A stretch of DNA of 37,174 nt, taken from NCBI GenBank assembly GCA_002292365.1, contig DBBU01000013.1, positions 1-37,174 on the forward strand, read 5' to 3'. The stretch is from Flammeovirgaceae bacterium UBA976. Lineage in GTDB: Bacteria; Bacteroidota; Bacteroidia; Cytophagales; Cyclobacteriaceae. Shown in pieces: positions 16,320 to 24,842 of the stretch. The position numbers were made by a program, and so were the translations under genes. Each line of letters starts with the position of its first letter. Positions within the stretch are counted from its first letter, which is position 1. The notes under the pieces are model-generated. The model searched no databases. It was not told the DNA's origin and saw only the letters and a program-made list of their open reading frames with translations.

Positions 16320-17264
16320 TTAGCTATAAACGCCCATGGATCCAAACTTATCCATTCGATCGGCAATACGCTCTTCCGAAGATTTCTTTTTTAATGTTTC
16401 AAGGTTACTCATTAGAGCTTTCTTCAAGAAAACAGCACTCTCCTGCAGGTTGGTATGCGCACCCCCTAATGGCTCTTTGATGATTCCGTCGATAAGCTTA
16501 AGTTTTAACATGTCTTTTGCCGTAGGTTTCAATACATCTGCCGCTTGTTCCTTATAATCCCAACTTCTCCACAATATAGTTGAACAGTTTTCGGGAGAAA
16601 TTACAGAATACCAAGCATTTTCCATCATGAGTACTTTGTCTCCAATAGCAATCCCCAAGGCACCCCCAGATGCCCCCTCTCCAATAACTACACAAATTAC
16701 AGGGACTTTGAGGGTAAACATTTCTTTCAAGTTTTTAGCTATGGCTTCACCCTGACCTCTTTCTTCAGCTTCTATACCCGGAAAGGCTCCCGGTGTATCG
16801 ATCAGCGTAACAATCGGTTTGTTGAACTTTTCAGCCAGCTTCATAAGGCGAAGGGCCTTTCTATAACCCTCAGGGTTTGCCATCCCAAAGTTTCTTTCTT
16901 GTCGCTGCTTGGTATTTCTTCCTTTTTGCTGGCCAATGATCATGATGGTTTCACCGTCAATCTCCGCAAAGCCCCCTACCACTGCCTTATCATCCCCCAC
17001 ATTACGATCACCATGCAACTCAATGAACTCAGAAGTGATTTCATAAATATAATCCAGTGTGTAGGGTCTATCCGGATGTCTTGAAAGTTGTATTCGCTGC
17101 CATCTGGTCAAATTTTTAAAAGTATCATTCTTCAACGAAATAATATTTTCCTCAAGTTTCTTAATCGCCAGAGAAACATCGACATCACTTTCAACAGCAA
17201 GTTGTTTCATGTCATTGAGTTTCGATTCTAATTCTGAAATAGGTTTTTCAAAGTCAAGCAACAT
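16320..17264 (-). CDS. accA: Acetyl-CoA carboxylase carboxyltransferase subunit alpha
   Basis: The 314-residue protein is full length and transfers the carboxyl group from carboxybiotin to acetyl-CoA together with AccD, giving malonyl-CoA for fatty-acid synthesis. It shows the usual N-terminal coiled part ([18 protein letters not shown]), [46 protein letters not shown] and [13 protein letters not shown], and the [12 protein letters not shown] segment. The ATG at 17264 is the only sensible start. The patatin pseudogene lies immediately downstream and may once have been cotranscribed. Confidence 0.97.
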   Translation of the reverse strand: MLLDFEKPISELESKLNDMKQLAVESDVDVSLAIKKLEENIISLKNDTFKNLTRWQRIQLSRHPDRPYTLDYIYEITSEFIELHGDRNVGDDKAVVGGFAEIDGETIMIIGQQKGRNTKQRQERNFGMANPEGYRKALRLMKLAEKFNKPIVTLIDTPGAFPGIEAEERGQGEAIAKNLKEMFTLKVPVICVVIGEGASGGALGIAIGDKVLMMENAWYSVISPENCSTILWRSWDYKEQAADVLKPTAKDMLKLKLIDGIIKEPLGGAHTNLQESAVFLKKALMSNLETLKKKSSEERIADRMDKFGSMGVYS

Positions 17265-17364
17265 ATAATTATATTATTTTAAGCCTTAAATTTAGTTTAA
17301 ACTGTGGGATTTTATCACTTCGATACAAAGATCGCAAAATTTCAAAATAATATGGCTTTGCTTA

Positions 17365-17395
17365 TTGTAAAAGATGTGATAAGAGTATAAATTTG
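17365..17395 (+). promoter_or_regulatory. Bacteroidota-type promoter of the tRNA-Asp gene
   Basis: TTG at 17365-17367 and TAAATTTG at 17388-17395 match the Bacteroidota -33 and -7 elements (TTG and TAnnTTTG) with a 20-bp spacer. The mature tRNA begins 10 bp after the -7 element, which leaves a short leader of a few nucleotides. Confidence 0.75.
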
Positions 17396-17405
17396 CAACT
17401 CAAAT

Positions 17406-17479
17406 GGTTTGGTAGTTCAGTTGGTTAGAATGCCTGCCTGTCACGCAGGAGGTCGCCGGTTCGAGCCCGGTCCAGACCG
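17406..17479 (+). tRNA. tRNA-Asp (anticodon GTC)
   Basis: The sequence folds as a complete cloverleaf. The acceptor stem GGTTTGG pairs with CCAGACC (one T-G pair), with discriminator G as expected for Asp. The D arm is GTTC/GAAT, with a weak closing pair. The anticodon stem CCTGC/GCAGG encloses loop CTGTCAC with anticodon GTC. The T arm has the TTCGAGC loop. The 3' CCA is not encoded and must be added after transcription. It stands alone between accA and the vanZ-like gene, with its own promoter and terminator. Confidence 0.96.
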
Positions 17480-17488
17480 CATTAATTT

Positions 17489-17521
17489 AAAAAGTCTTCA
17501 ACACAGTTGAGGACTTTTTTT
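17489..17521 (+). terminator. Intrinsic terminator after tRNA-Asp
   Basis: AAAGTCTTCAAC and GTTGAGGACTTT pair over 12 positions (one T-G pair) with loop ACA, followed directly by a T run. It begins about 10 bp after the tRNA and is the clearest terminator in the window. Confidence 0.9.
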
Positions 17522-17772
17522 ATAGTTTAAATCGATATTATCTCATCTATTGTGATTTGGACTAAACAGGCTTTTCATAAACTGAAATGAGACATTTTAC
17601 CGCTACATTGAGGTGCTTATCTTTCTTTATGATTACATAGACAACCTATTAGTTGTTATTAGTTGTTAGAATTAAATTAATTTGACAGGTGAATAAATTT
17701 ACATCTCGAATAACCTTTATTTGCATGTGAAATGCATTTATCAGAAATTATGGATGAGATCAGCCTTATTTA

Positions 17773-18162
17773 ATGACTAAATCAAACCTACTCACCTCCA
17801 TTGATCAAATGATCCTACGCTTCTGGAGGCACATGACAATCCTCTTGCTATTAATAATATTGTTTTTAAGCTTGTATCCCTTGTCTCAGCTACCCAAGAT
17901 GGGTGAAGGAGCCGATAAACTTTACCATTTTATTGCCTATCTATCCTTAGCACTCCCCCTTGCTTATGCGCACCCCAAATACACCCGCTTGTATTTGCTT
18001 TTTATGATTTTGCTCAGTGGCTCCATTGAACTGATTCAACCCTATGTCAATCGATCTGGAGAATGGTTCGACTTCCTTGCCAATACGCTTGGAATTTTTT
18101 CGGGATTTGCGATAGGAAGGCTCAGTAGTCTATTCATTAAAAATAGAACTAGGGTATCGTGA
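17773..18162 (+). CDS. VanZ-like family membrane protein
   Basis: The 129-residue protein has about four membrane helices (near residues 20-38, 50-66, 70-88 and 100-118). The VanZ-family motifs are GADKLYHFIAYLSLALPLA and SIELIQPYVNRSGEWFDFLANTLG, where the E and the WFD/N residues are typical. In the type protein VanZ contributes to teicoplanin resistance in enterococci, but most family members outside Firmicutes have no known role. About 290 bp without a gene separates it from the tRNA, with only a short TTAGTTGTTA direct repeat near 17650. It converges on the hydrolase gene at 18193. Confidence 0.85.
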   Translation: MTKSNLLTSIDQMILRFWRHMTILLLLIILFLSLYPLSQLPKMGEGADKLYHFIAYLSLALPLAYAHPKYTRLYLLFMILLSGSIELIQPYVNRSGEWFDFLANTLGIFSGFAIGRLSSLFIKNRTRVS

Positions 18163-18192
18163 GGATGCATGAAGTTTTTATCGGCATTCACT

Positions 18193-19008
18193 TTAGCTTG
18201 CTGAAAAATTAAGGATTTTTGCAATCACTCCTTCATCCTGTAATATCTTAAAATGCCCGGTCCCTCGTACTATTTCAAGCGCTGAATTTGACCAGTTTTC
18301 ATGGACATGCATGGCCTGACTCAAAGGGAGTTGTCGGTCATCTTGGTCATGTAGAATATAAGCTTTTCTTACTTTTACCTCCTTGACAAACTCACTGACA
18401 TTTAATCTCCCAACATCTAAATTATAATCTTGCTCAATTTTAATAATCAGTTTATCAACAATCCCTTTAGATAAGCCAAAATCATGGGCCACGGCTTCGA
18501 TTCGCTCAAGAAACTTGTCGGGGCAGGTAATCAGCACATATTTATCAAGTTGCAAATGACTATTCTGAGCTAATGAATACGTAGTGGCTACCGCACCAAA
18601 TGAATGGCTTATCGCAATGGCTGGCTGAACACGCGCAATCATTTCACCTACTAAGTCGATGAAATCAAATAGACTTGTTTCTACTTTATCGCTTAATCCA
18701 TGACTTGGTGCGTCAAAACCATAAACGGTATAACCCGCTTTTATTAAATGTTGAATCAACATGGAGAAATGAGTGACTCGTCCCTCCCAGCCATGGATTA
18801 CAAGAATTTTTTTTGGTCCCCCAGACCATTTATACATTTTTATATTGCCCTTTTTAAAGGTATAATCAGTAACGAGAGCAGCCTCTAAAACATCTTTCTC
18901 ATGTGCTCGATAAGGATGAAATTTGGGATGGGTTAATTGCTGATACGCTTTTTTTACAAAAAAATCAGGGAAGATAAAGGAAAGTAGGGTGATCATACTT
19001 TTCATCAT
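18193..19008 (-). CDS. Alpha/beta hydrolase
   Basis: From the ATG at 19008 the protein has 271 residues. The canonical serine hydrolase features are present: the oxyanion region VIHGWEGR (residues 70-77), strand and turn GFDAPSHGLSD, nucleophile S136 in SHSFGA, an acid in LHDQDDRQLP and the catalytic His in GTGHFKIL near the end. The N-terminus is hydrophobic (MMKSMITLLSFIFPDFFV) and probably forms a membrane-associated helix. The substrate cannot be read; esterases and lysophospholipases share this fold. A TTG three codons upstream was not used. Confidence 0.85.
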   Translation of the reverse strand: MMKSMITLLSFIFPDFFVKKAYQQLTHPKFHPYRAHEKDVLEAALVTDYTFKKGNIKMYKWSGGPKKILVIHGWEGRVTHFSMLIQHLIKAGYTVYGFDAPSHGLSDKVETSLFDFIDLVGEMIARVQPAIAISHSFGAVATTYSLAQNSHLQLDKYVLITCPDKFLERIEAVAHDFGLSKGIVDKLIIKIEQDYNLDVGRLNVSEFVKEVKVRKAYILHDQDDRQLPLSQAMHVHENWSNSALEIVRGTGHFKILQDEGVIAKILNFSAS

Positions 19009-19125
19009 AAGCGGCAATGCTATGTAAATTTTTAAAATATAACCGCATTCCTTCTTGTTTTTTGTTTAATTTAAAGATTGGGAGGGTTTATTGTCTTCAT
19101 CCATTCTCTCTAAAAAACAACTGCA

Positions 19126-19995
19126 ATGAAAATTACAAGAAAACGAGCACTTAAAAACTTATCAGGTTTGGCTACATTAGGTTTCATGGGTTTACCTACT
19201 GTTTCTTCGGGCAGTAACGAAATCGAAGCCCTTTCTCAAAGAATCAATCACTCGGTATGTGAGTGGTGCTTTAATCAATTTGAATTAGAAGAACTTTGTG
19301 AATTTGCCAAAAACATTGGTATTAGTTCAATTGATTTACTGACCGCTGAGCAGTGGGCTACGGCACAAAAATATGACCTGACATGTGCCATGGCTTATGG
19401 CAGTCAAATGGGTATTATCAATGGGTTCAGTGATCCTCAAAATCATAAAACCCTCTTAAAAGAGTATAAAGCATCCTTTCCAAAAGCGGCTGATGCAGGT
19501 TTAAAAAATATCATTTGCTTTTCAGGTAATCGAAATGGTCTTTCGGATGCAGCCGGTTTGGAGATCTGTGCAACAGGACTGGATCCAGTCGTGAAATTAG
19601 CAGAAAAAAACAATGTTATTTTAACTATGGAATTGCTCAATTCAAAGGTAGATCACCAAGATTACCTCTGTGACCATACCGAATGGGGGGTCGCTTTGGC
19701 TGATAAATTAGGCAGCCCCAACTTCAAACTCTTGTACGATATTTATCACATGCAGATTATGGAGGGTGACGTCATCGCTACCATCCAAAAACGCAAGGAC
19801 TACATCAGTCATTATCATACCGCAGGCGTACCCGGAAGAAACGAAATAGATGAAACCCAAGAGCTGTATTATCCGGCCATTATGAAGGCCATTGCGGATA
19901 CTGGATTTACTGGTCATGTGGCACAAGAATTTATACCCAAACAACAGGATGCCTTGACCTCCCTTAAAAAAGGTATTGAAATTTGTGATATTTAA
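19126..19995 (+). CDS. Exported hydroxypyruvate isomerase-like TIM-barrel protein
   Basis: The 289-residue protein resembles the Hyi/xylose isomerase-like family. Likely metal and catalytic residues are E169 (TMELLNS), D205 and H208 (LYDIYHMQ), the His in HYHTAG and E268 (AQEFIP). Hydroxypyruvate isomerase interconverts hydroxypyruvate and tartronate semialdehyde, but many relatives act on other sugars, and the substrate is not fixed here. The N-terminus, MKITRKRALKNLSG followed by a hydrophobic stretch up to VSSGS, looks like a Tat-type signal with RKR in place of RR, so it may act in the periplasm. Only four bases separate its stop from the cyclophilin start, and the ebo cluster follows. 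Confidence 0.82.
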   Translation: MKITRKRALKNLSGLATLGFMGLPTVSSGSNEIEALSQRINHSVCEWCFNQFELEELCEFAKNIGISSIDLLTAEQWATAQKYDLTCAMAYGSQMGIINGFSDPQNHKTLLKEYKASFPKAADAGLKNIICFSGNRNGLSDAAGLEICATGLDPVVKLAEKNNVILTMELLNSKVDHQDYLCDHTEWGVALADKLGSPNFKLLYDIYHMQIMEGDVIATIQKRKDYISHYHTAGVPGRNEIDETQELYYPAIMKAIADTGFTGHVAQEFIPKQQDALTSLKKGIEICDI

Positions 19996-19999
19996 GGGT

Positions 20000-20617
20000 A
20001 TGACACCTGTACCCACTAGAATTTCTAACTTACGTAAAGCTGGTTTTCTTTTATTGGTCATGGGACTCTTTGCCAGTTGTGTTCCGTACTCTTCAAAATA
20101 TTATGACATAGGTCAAATCAAAACACCTTATGGTGAGATGTTATTTTGGCTTTATGAAGAAACTCCGAAACATAAAAAAAGTTTTCTCTCGCTTGCCAAA
20201 AAACAATATTGGGATACCCTTAGCTTTAATCGAGTAATAAAAAACTTTGTTATCCAAGGTGGCTGTCCAGATACGCCCGATGGATTTAAAGATTCACCCT
20301 ATTTAATAGCTCCCGAATTTCAACCCAACATTCGCCATATTTATGGAGCCGTAGGTGCAGGAAGAGATAATAATCCATCAAAACTATCTGCCAGTTGTCA
20401 GTTATACATCGTTCATGATCGAAATGGTATCCCTCGCCTCGATGACAACTATATGATTTTTGGGCAACTCTTTAAAGGTTTTGACGTCCTAAACCGTATC
20501 GCTGAAATGCCAACGGATACGCTGGACCAACCCTTAAATCGCATTTCAATGGAAGTGAATAGTATTCAATTATCCAAACAGGAACTCATTGAACTAGGAG
20601 TTCCATGGGTCAACTGA
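20000..20617 (+). CDS. Cyclophilin-type peptidyl-prolyl isomerase, lipoprotein
   Basis: Starting at ATG 20000, the product of 205 residues has a lipoprotein signal (KAGFLLLVMGLFASC, lipidation near Cys27). A cyclophilin domain follows: KTPYGEMLFWLYEETPKHKKSFLSLAK, FNRVIKNFVIQGG (the FxRVIxxFxxQGG core), CQLYIVHD and YMIFGQLFKGFDVL. The catalytic Arg is the one in FNRV. It should speed proline isomerisation during folding of envelope proteins. The in-frame start at 19976 would overlap the upstream gene and spoil the signal. It is probably cotranscribed with the preceding isomerase-like gene. Confidence 0.88.
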   Translation: MTPVPTRISNLRKAGFLLLVMGLFASCVPYSSKYYDIGQIKTPYGEMLFWLYEETPKHKKSFLSLAKKQYWDTLSFNRVIKNFVIQGGCPDTPDGFKDSPYLIAPEFQPNIRHIYGAVGAGRDNNPSKLSASCQLYIVHDRNGIPRLDDNYMIFGQLFKGFDVLNRIAEMPTDTLDQPLNRISMEVNSIQLSKQELIELGVPWVN

Positions 20618-20735
20618 TGAAAGTTAGAACCTCTGAAAAGCAGGGTACTCCTCATCATAAATATATTTAGGTCTGAATACTGAAAATCTTATTTCAACTT
20701 CATATAACCAGTGCAATTGTATTAATTTTATGTTT

Positions 20736-20759
20736 TTAGTTTGAGTCATCATGACTTAA
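20736..20759 (+). promoter_or_regulatory. Candidate promoter element and operator of the ebo operon
   Basis: TTAGTTTG at 20736-20743 is one base from the Bacteroidota -7 consensus TAnnTTTG. The inverted repeat TTGAGTCATCATGACTTAA (20741-20759) overlaps its end: AGTCAT and ATGACT are perfect complements around one C, with one mismatched pair outside. A repeat at this position could bind a repressor. The upstream -33 element is not convincing (TTG at 20717 with a 16-bp spacer). Confidence 0.35.
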
Positions 20760-20785
20760 TCCTCTAGCCTTTTAAAAATGAATCT

Positions 20786-21655
20786 GTGCGTCTCTCTGAA
20801 TTGATAAAGGAATATTGTTTAAATGAACTCAAAGACGAAAAAATCAAAAGCTGGTTGGATCAGAAACTTCATTCAATCAAGACTGACAAAGACTTTTTTA
20901 TTTCATTTGCCCTGATAAATAAAAAAATTCCTCGAGGTCATCTTCAGCTAAGCCTATCACAACTTCAAATCATTCAGTTAAAATATCCTGAATTTAACAT
21001 CGAAAATTGGACATTAGATCAGCTCTGCCGTTTCTCACTTTTGATCTATTATCCTCTTTTAAGCGTAGAGAGCCTGACCAAGCTGATCTCCGTGGCAGAC
21101 ACCAGAGAGCAAATTAGCATTTTTAAATCCATCCCTTACTTAGAAAATGCTAGTTATTTTGCTCCCATCGTTGTAAATGGAATTAGAACCAATATAGTCG
21201 ATGTTTTCGATGCCATTGCTCTTAAAAATCCTTATCCTGCCAGTTATTTCAGTCAAGATGAATGGAACCAAATGATCCTTAAAGCCGTTTTTATGGAGCG
21301 CCCTATTTACCAAATTAAAGATATAGATCAAAGGAAAAATGAAAAGCTGGCTCATATACTATTTGATTATGCCCGAGAACGCTGGGCCGCATCACGACGC
21401 GTAACACCAGAATTATGGCGCATGATATCGGGTTACATAACTGAGAAACTATTTGTGGAAATGATTAAAAAAATGGCTGAAGGTAACGCCCAAGATCAAA
21501 AGGCCATGCTCAAGTTAATTCAAGAAAGTAACTTAGATGCCGCCCAACAATGGCTCAATTCGCAGTCAACACAAATAGAACCTATCAGTTGGGATCAAAT
21601 CGGATCCGATTTCTGGCATAACAATCAAGCCTTACAAAATGCATCAAAAGCTTAA
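20786..21655 (+). CDS. eboA: EboA family protein
   Basis: The 289-residue, mostly helical protein is recognised as EboA by its place at the head of the ebo cluster and by features such as LHSIKTDKDFFISFALINKKIP, WTLDQLCRFSLLIYYPL and YARERWAASRRVTPELWRM. It has no signal peptide and no known catalytic motif; its biochemical role is unknown. The start appears to be GTG at 20786: a TAG lies seven codons upstream and no ATG is in frame, while the nearby ATG at 20778 is out of frame and stops after eight codons. The next gene, eboB, starts 12 bp after its stop. Confidence 0.85.
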   Translation: MRLSELIKEYCLNELKDEKIKSWLDQKLHSIKTDKDFFISFALINKKIPRGHLQLSLSQLQIIQLKYPEFNIENWTLDQLCRFSLLIYYPLLSVESLTKLISVADTREQISIFKSIPYLENASYFAPIVVNGIRTNIVDVFDAIALKNPYPASYFSQDEWNQMILKAVFMERPIYQIKDIDQRKNEKLAHILFDYARERWAASRRVTPELWRMISGYITEKLFVEMIKKMAEGNAQDQKAMLKLIQESNLDAAQQWLNSQSTQIEPISWDQIGSDFWHNNQALQNASKA

Positions 21656-21667
21656 TAATAAAGAGAT

Positions 21668-22567
21668 ATGAAATTTATTGATCCCCACATTCACATGACT
21701 TCTCGTACGACCAATGACTATGAAGCCATGTCAAAAGCAGGTATAGTGGCCATCATTGAACCCGCCTTCTGGTTAGGTCAACCTCGCACTGAAGTGGGCT
21801 CTTTTAAGGATTACTTCAGTAGTATCGTCGGTTGGGAAGCCTTCAGAGCTTCTCAATTTGGCATCAAACATTACTGTACTATTGGGTTGAACTCCAAGGA
21901 GGCCAATAATGAAAGTTTGGCTGAAGAGGTCATGGAATTATTGCCACTCTTCGCGCTTAAGGACAATGTCGTTGCCATTGGCGAGATTGGATATGATGAT
22001 CAAACGGCCGCTGAAGATAAATATTTTAGAGTTCAAATTGAATTGGCAAAAGAACTGGAACTACCCATACTGGTGCACACCCCTCACAGAGATAAGAAAA
22101 GAGGTACCCTGAGAAGTATGGATGTATTGGAAGAGCATGGCATTGATCCTTCGACCGTAATCATCGATCATAATAATGAAGAAACCGTTGAATCAGTGCT
22201 TGAAAGAGGTTATTGGACTGCTTTTACCATTTATCCCAATACCAAAATGGGCAGTGAACGGATGGTAGCCGTCGTCGAAAAATATGGCTCCAATAAAATA
22301 TTTATAGACAGCTCTGCTGATTGGGGTGTCAGTGATCCTTTGTCTGTTCCCAAAACAGCTCAGCTGATGTTAGACAAGGGTATTACAAGTGAAATTGTTC
22401 AGGCCGTCTGCTATCAAAATGCCCTTGAAGCTTATGCTCAAAGCGGAAATATGAAAGAAAGCGATTGGTCTGACGGCGTGCATTTCGATCAATCAATCTT
22501 ATATGGGGGTAATAGTGTTTTAAGGGGCCAGCCTCCCAAAAAATCAGATGACTCCAATATTATATAA
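21668..22567 (+). CDS. eboB: TatD-like metal-dependent hydrolase EboB
   Basis: The 299-residue protein has the TatD/amidohydrolase metal site: H7 and H9 (DPHIH), E106 (IGEIGYD), H137 (VHTPHRD), H168 (IIDHNN) and D214 (IDSSADWG). TatD relatives are nucleases or hydrolases, but the ebo branch has no demonstrated substrate. All the expected metal ligands are kept, so activity is likely. The MTSRTTNDYEAMSKAGI segment after the first histidines is typical of EboB rather than housekeeping TatD. It is 12 bp after eboA and 13 bp before eboC. Confidence 0.9.
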   Translation: MKFIDPHIHMTSRTTNDYEAMSKAGIVAIIEPAFWLGQPRTEVGSFKDYFSSIVGWEAFRASQFGIKHYCTIGLNSKEANNESLAEEVMELLPLFALKDNVVAIGEIGYDDQTAAEDKYFRVQIELAKELELPILVHTPHRDKKRGTLRSMDVLEEHGIDPSTVIIDHNNEETVESVLERGYWTAFTIYPNTKMGSERMVAVVEKYGSNKIFIDSSADWGVSDPLSVPKTAQLMLDKGITSEIVQAVCYQNALEAYAQSGNMKESDWSDGVHFDQSILYGGNSVLRGQPPKKSDDSNII

Positions 22568-22580
22568 AACTAGGCTCTAA

Positions 22581-23468
22581 ATGAACTTACACCCTTATTT
22601 GATGCTCATAAGGCCTGCAAACATTGTTACGGCTATGTCGGATATTTTGGCAGGAGCAGCCATTGCTGGGTATTTTTTTGAGCTGAATACCCCCTCTCTT
22701 TTGAACCTTATTTTCCTTCTACTTTCTACCTCATGCCTTTACGCTGGAGGTATTGTCTTCAATGATATTTTTGATCTAGATATTGATCGAACTGAAAGAC
22801 CAGAAAGACCGATTCCTAGGGGTCAAGTTTCCCTAAAAAATGCTCGTTTTTTTGGCATTACCTTATTACTTACTGGGATATTACTCAGCTTCTTAAGTCA
22901 TGTTGAAAGCGGTTTCATTGCCATTTTTATCGCTCTCTCAGCCCTTCTTTATGACCGGTACACAAAAGATTTCTTAGTAATTGGCCCCCTCAATATGGGC
23001 ATTTGTCGTGGGTTAAATTTGATGCTCGGTATGAGTATTTTATCGATCAGCACCCACCCGCTTTTGATATGGATTTGCTTCATTCCTGTTATTTTCATAG
23101 CTGCCATTACCCTGACGAGCAAGGGCGAAGTCTTGGGAAACAATACGTCAGCCTTGGTCATGGCTTTGGCTTTGGATGTGGCGGTTATGGGCTTGCTGGT
23201 AGGTATCGGAATACTCGGTTGGATGGATATTTGGATGTCTGGTCCTTTCATCGTTTTATGGATAGGAATGAATGGAAAAGCCAAACTCAAAGCGATCGTT
23301 AAAAACAATCCTAAATTTATAAAAGTGGCCGTTAAAATGGGTGTTCTTTCTCTTATCCCACTCAATGCTTCTTATGTTGCCGGCTTTGGGCATTGGGGTC
23401 TGGGCTTAGGTACATTACTCTTATTACCTATCTCCCTAAGCTTGGCCAAAAGATTTTCTGTCACTTGA
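22581..23468 (+). CDS. eboC: UbiA-like prenyltransferase EboC
   Basis: This is a 295-residue integral membrane protein with about eight or nine helices. The first prenyl-diphosphate motif is intact at N61-D69 (NDIFDLDID), followed by RTERPERPIPRG. The second is the DRYTKD part at 125-130 with GPLNMGICRGLNLMLG. UbiA proteins attach a prenyl chain to an aromatic or other acceptor at the inner membrane. The ebo acceptor is unknown; a membrane-anchored intermediate has been imagined, but that is inference. It ends at TGA 23468, followed by a 153-bp gap with a terminator-like structure before eboD, whereas the other ebo genes are tightly packed or overlapping. Confidence 0.92.
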   Translation: MNLHPYLMLIRPANIVTAMSDILAGAAIAGYFFELNTPSLLNLIFLLLSTSCLYAGGIVFNDIFDLDIDRTERPERPIPRGQVSLKNARFFGITLLLTGILLSFLSHVESGFIAIFIALSALLYDRYTKDFLVIGPLNMGICRGLNLMLGMSILSISTHPLLIWICFIPVIFIAAITLTSKGEVLGNNTSALVMALALDVAVMGLLVGIGILGWMDIWMSGPFIVLWIGMNGKAKLKAIVKNNPKFIKVAVKMGVLSLIPLNASYVAGFGHWGLGLGTLLLLPISLSLAKRFSVT

Positions 23469-23534
23469 GCTGTTCGTAGGTTTTTCGGCCTTCCTTTTGT
23501 CTTGATATTGTCTAAAGAATGATTTTGATCTACC

Positions 23535-23610
23535 TTTGAAAGAGGGACAATTATAGACTTTCAAAAATATAATCTTAGTAAAGAAGAGCTTTGAGTTGTC
23601 CCTTTTTTTC
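23535..23610 (+). promoter_or_regulatory. Candidate attenuator between eboC and eboD
   Basis: AGGGACAA (23543-23550) pairs perfectly with TTGTCCCT (23596-23603). It is followed by a run of seven T, and 12 bp later comes the eboD start. This resembles an intrinsic terminator with a 45-nt loop. A competing hairpin forms from TTTGAAAG (23535-23542) and CTTTCAAA (23558-23565), which encloses the terminator's left arm in its loop. The two folds would interfere, as in an attenuator or riboregulator. No known riboswitch class is recognised, and the long loop makes termination efficiency uncertain. Confidence 0.4.
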
Positions 23611-23621
23611 AAAGATGAATT

Positions 23622-24842
23622 ATGCAAGTGAATAAAATTTCTAAGGAAAAAATTGAATTACAGAAGAATAAGACCATTATTGAACAGGATTTTTCTATTA
23701 CTTACCAATATAATATTTTGTTTACAAGAGAAGTCTTTCATCTCTCCAATACCCTCCTATTTGATCTGTTTCAACCATCGGCTATTGGCAGAAAAATCAA
23801 ACTAGGTTTTGTGATCGATCAAGGACTTCTAGACCATTGGCCTAATTTGCCTCAAGCCATAGAAAGCTATATCCATGCTTTTCCCTCTTTACAGAAAGTC
23901 GCCAAACCTCTAGTAATCACGGGTGGAGAGATGGCAAAAAACTCGTTAGGTGCTATGAATGAAGTGCTCAACTACATTCATGAAAAAAATATTGACCGCC
24001 ATGCCTATTTGATTGCCATGGGAGGAGGTGCTATTTTAGATATGGTTGGATTCGCAGCAGCTATAGGCCATCGAGGCATCAGACATATTCGAATGCCTAC
24101 GACCGTTCTTTCCCAAAATGATTCTGGAGTAGGCGTTAAAAATGGCATCAACTATTTTGGAAAGAAAAACTTTTTAGGAACCTTCTCTCCTCCTATTGCC
24201 GTGATCAATGATTTTAATTTTTTAGGTACTCTTGACGACCGGGATTGGCGGTCGGGTATGTCAGAAGCGGTCAAAGTTGCACTAATTAAAGACGCCACTT
24301 TTTTTTATTGGTTGGAAGATCATGCTCTGGGCCTCAGTCGTCGGGATACCGAAACCATGGAAAAATTGATTTTTGACTGTGCTGTATTGCACGTAGATCA
24401 TATTTCATCACAAGGAGATCCCTTTGAAATGGGATCCTCAAGACCCCTCGATTTTGGACATTGGGCCGCCCATAAGCTGGAACAACTCACGGAATTTGAG
24501 ATGAAACATGGTGAAGCAGTTGCCATAGGTTTAGTTTTGGATCTGGCCTATGCCGTAAGCGAAGGCCTGCTGGCCCATAATGTTTTTGAAAGAGTCTATG
24601 CGGTGCTTGGACAACTCGGATTCACGTTATTTCACCCGCTGCTGCTCAATCAAGAAACCAATGCCCTTAATCCTGAGGTTTATGCTGGATTGGAAGAATT
24701 TAGAGCACATCTTGGCGGACAGCTTACCATCACCTTGATCAAAGAAATAGGTATCCAATTTAATGTTCATGAAATGAATAAAAACAGTCTCGATCGTGCG
24801 GCTCTGTTATTGCACCAAAAATCAATTATTCATGCAAATTGA
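23622..24842 (+). CDS. eboD: Dehydroquinate-synthase-like sugar phosphate cyclase EboD
   Basis: The 406-residue protein belongs to the 3-dehydroquinate synthase/2-epi-5-epi-valiolone synthase superfamily, which cyclises sugar phosphates using NAD and a divalent metal. The NAD-binding loop MGGGAILD lies at residues 133-140. The metal triad is E215 (MSEAVKVALIKD), H280 (DFGHWAAHKLE) and H296 (MKHGEAVAIG); the 16-residue spacing between the two His equals that in dehydroquinate synthase. TTVLSQNDSGVGVKNGINYFGKKNFLGTF is the typical substrate segment, with SQNDSG where AroB has AQVDSS-type sequence, so the substrate may differ. Context, not motif alone, distinguishes it from AroB. It overlaps eboE by 11 nt. 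Confidence 0.9.
   Translation: MQVNKISKEKIELQKNKTIIEQDFSITYQYNILFTREVFHLSNTLLFDLFQPSAIGRKIKLGFVIDQGLLDHWPNLPQAIESYIHAFPSLQKVAKPLVITGGEMAKNSLGAMNEVLNYIHEKNIDRHAYLIAMGGGAILDMVGFAAAIGHRGIRHIRMPTTVLSQNDSGVGVKNGINYFGKKNFLGTFSPPIAVINDFNFLGTLDDRDWRSGMSEAVKVALIKDATFFYWLEDHALGLSRRDTETMEKLIFDCAVLHVDHISSQGDPFEMGSSRPLDFGHWAAHKLEQLTEFEMKHGEAVAIGLVLDLAYAVSEGLLAHNVFERVYAVLGQLGFTLFHPLLLNQETNALNPEVYAGLEEFRAHLGGQLTITLIKEIGIQFNVHEMNKNSLDRAALLLHQKSIIHAN

Noticed and set aside
20778..20804. ATG at 20778 as the eboA start
   Set aside because: It is out of frame with EboA and stops after eight codons; the EboA frame has only GTG at 20786 after the preceding stop.
23622..24842. Calling eboD the housekeeping aroB
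   Set aside because: The metal triad is shared by the superfamily, but the operon context and the SQNDSG segment fit EboD; the housekeeping gene is expected elsewhere.
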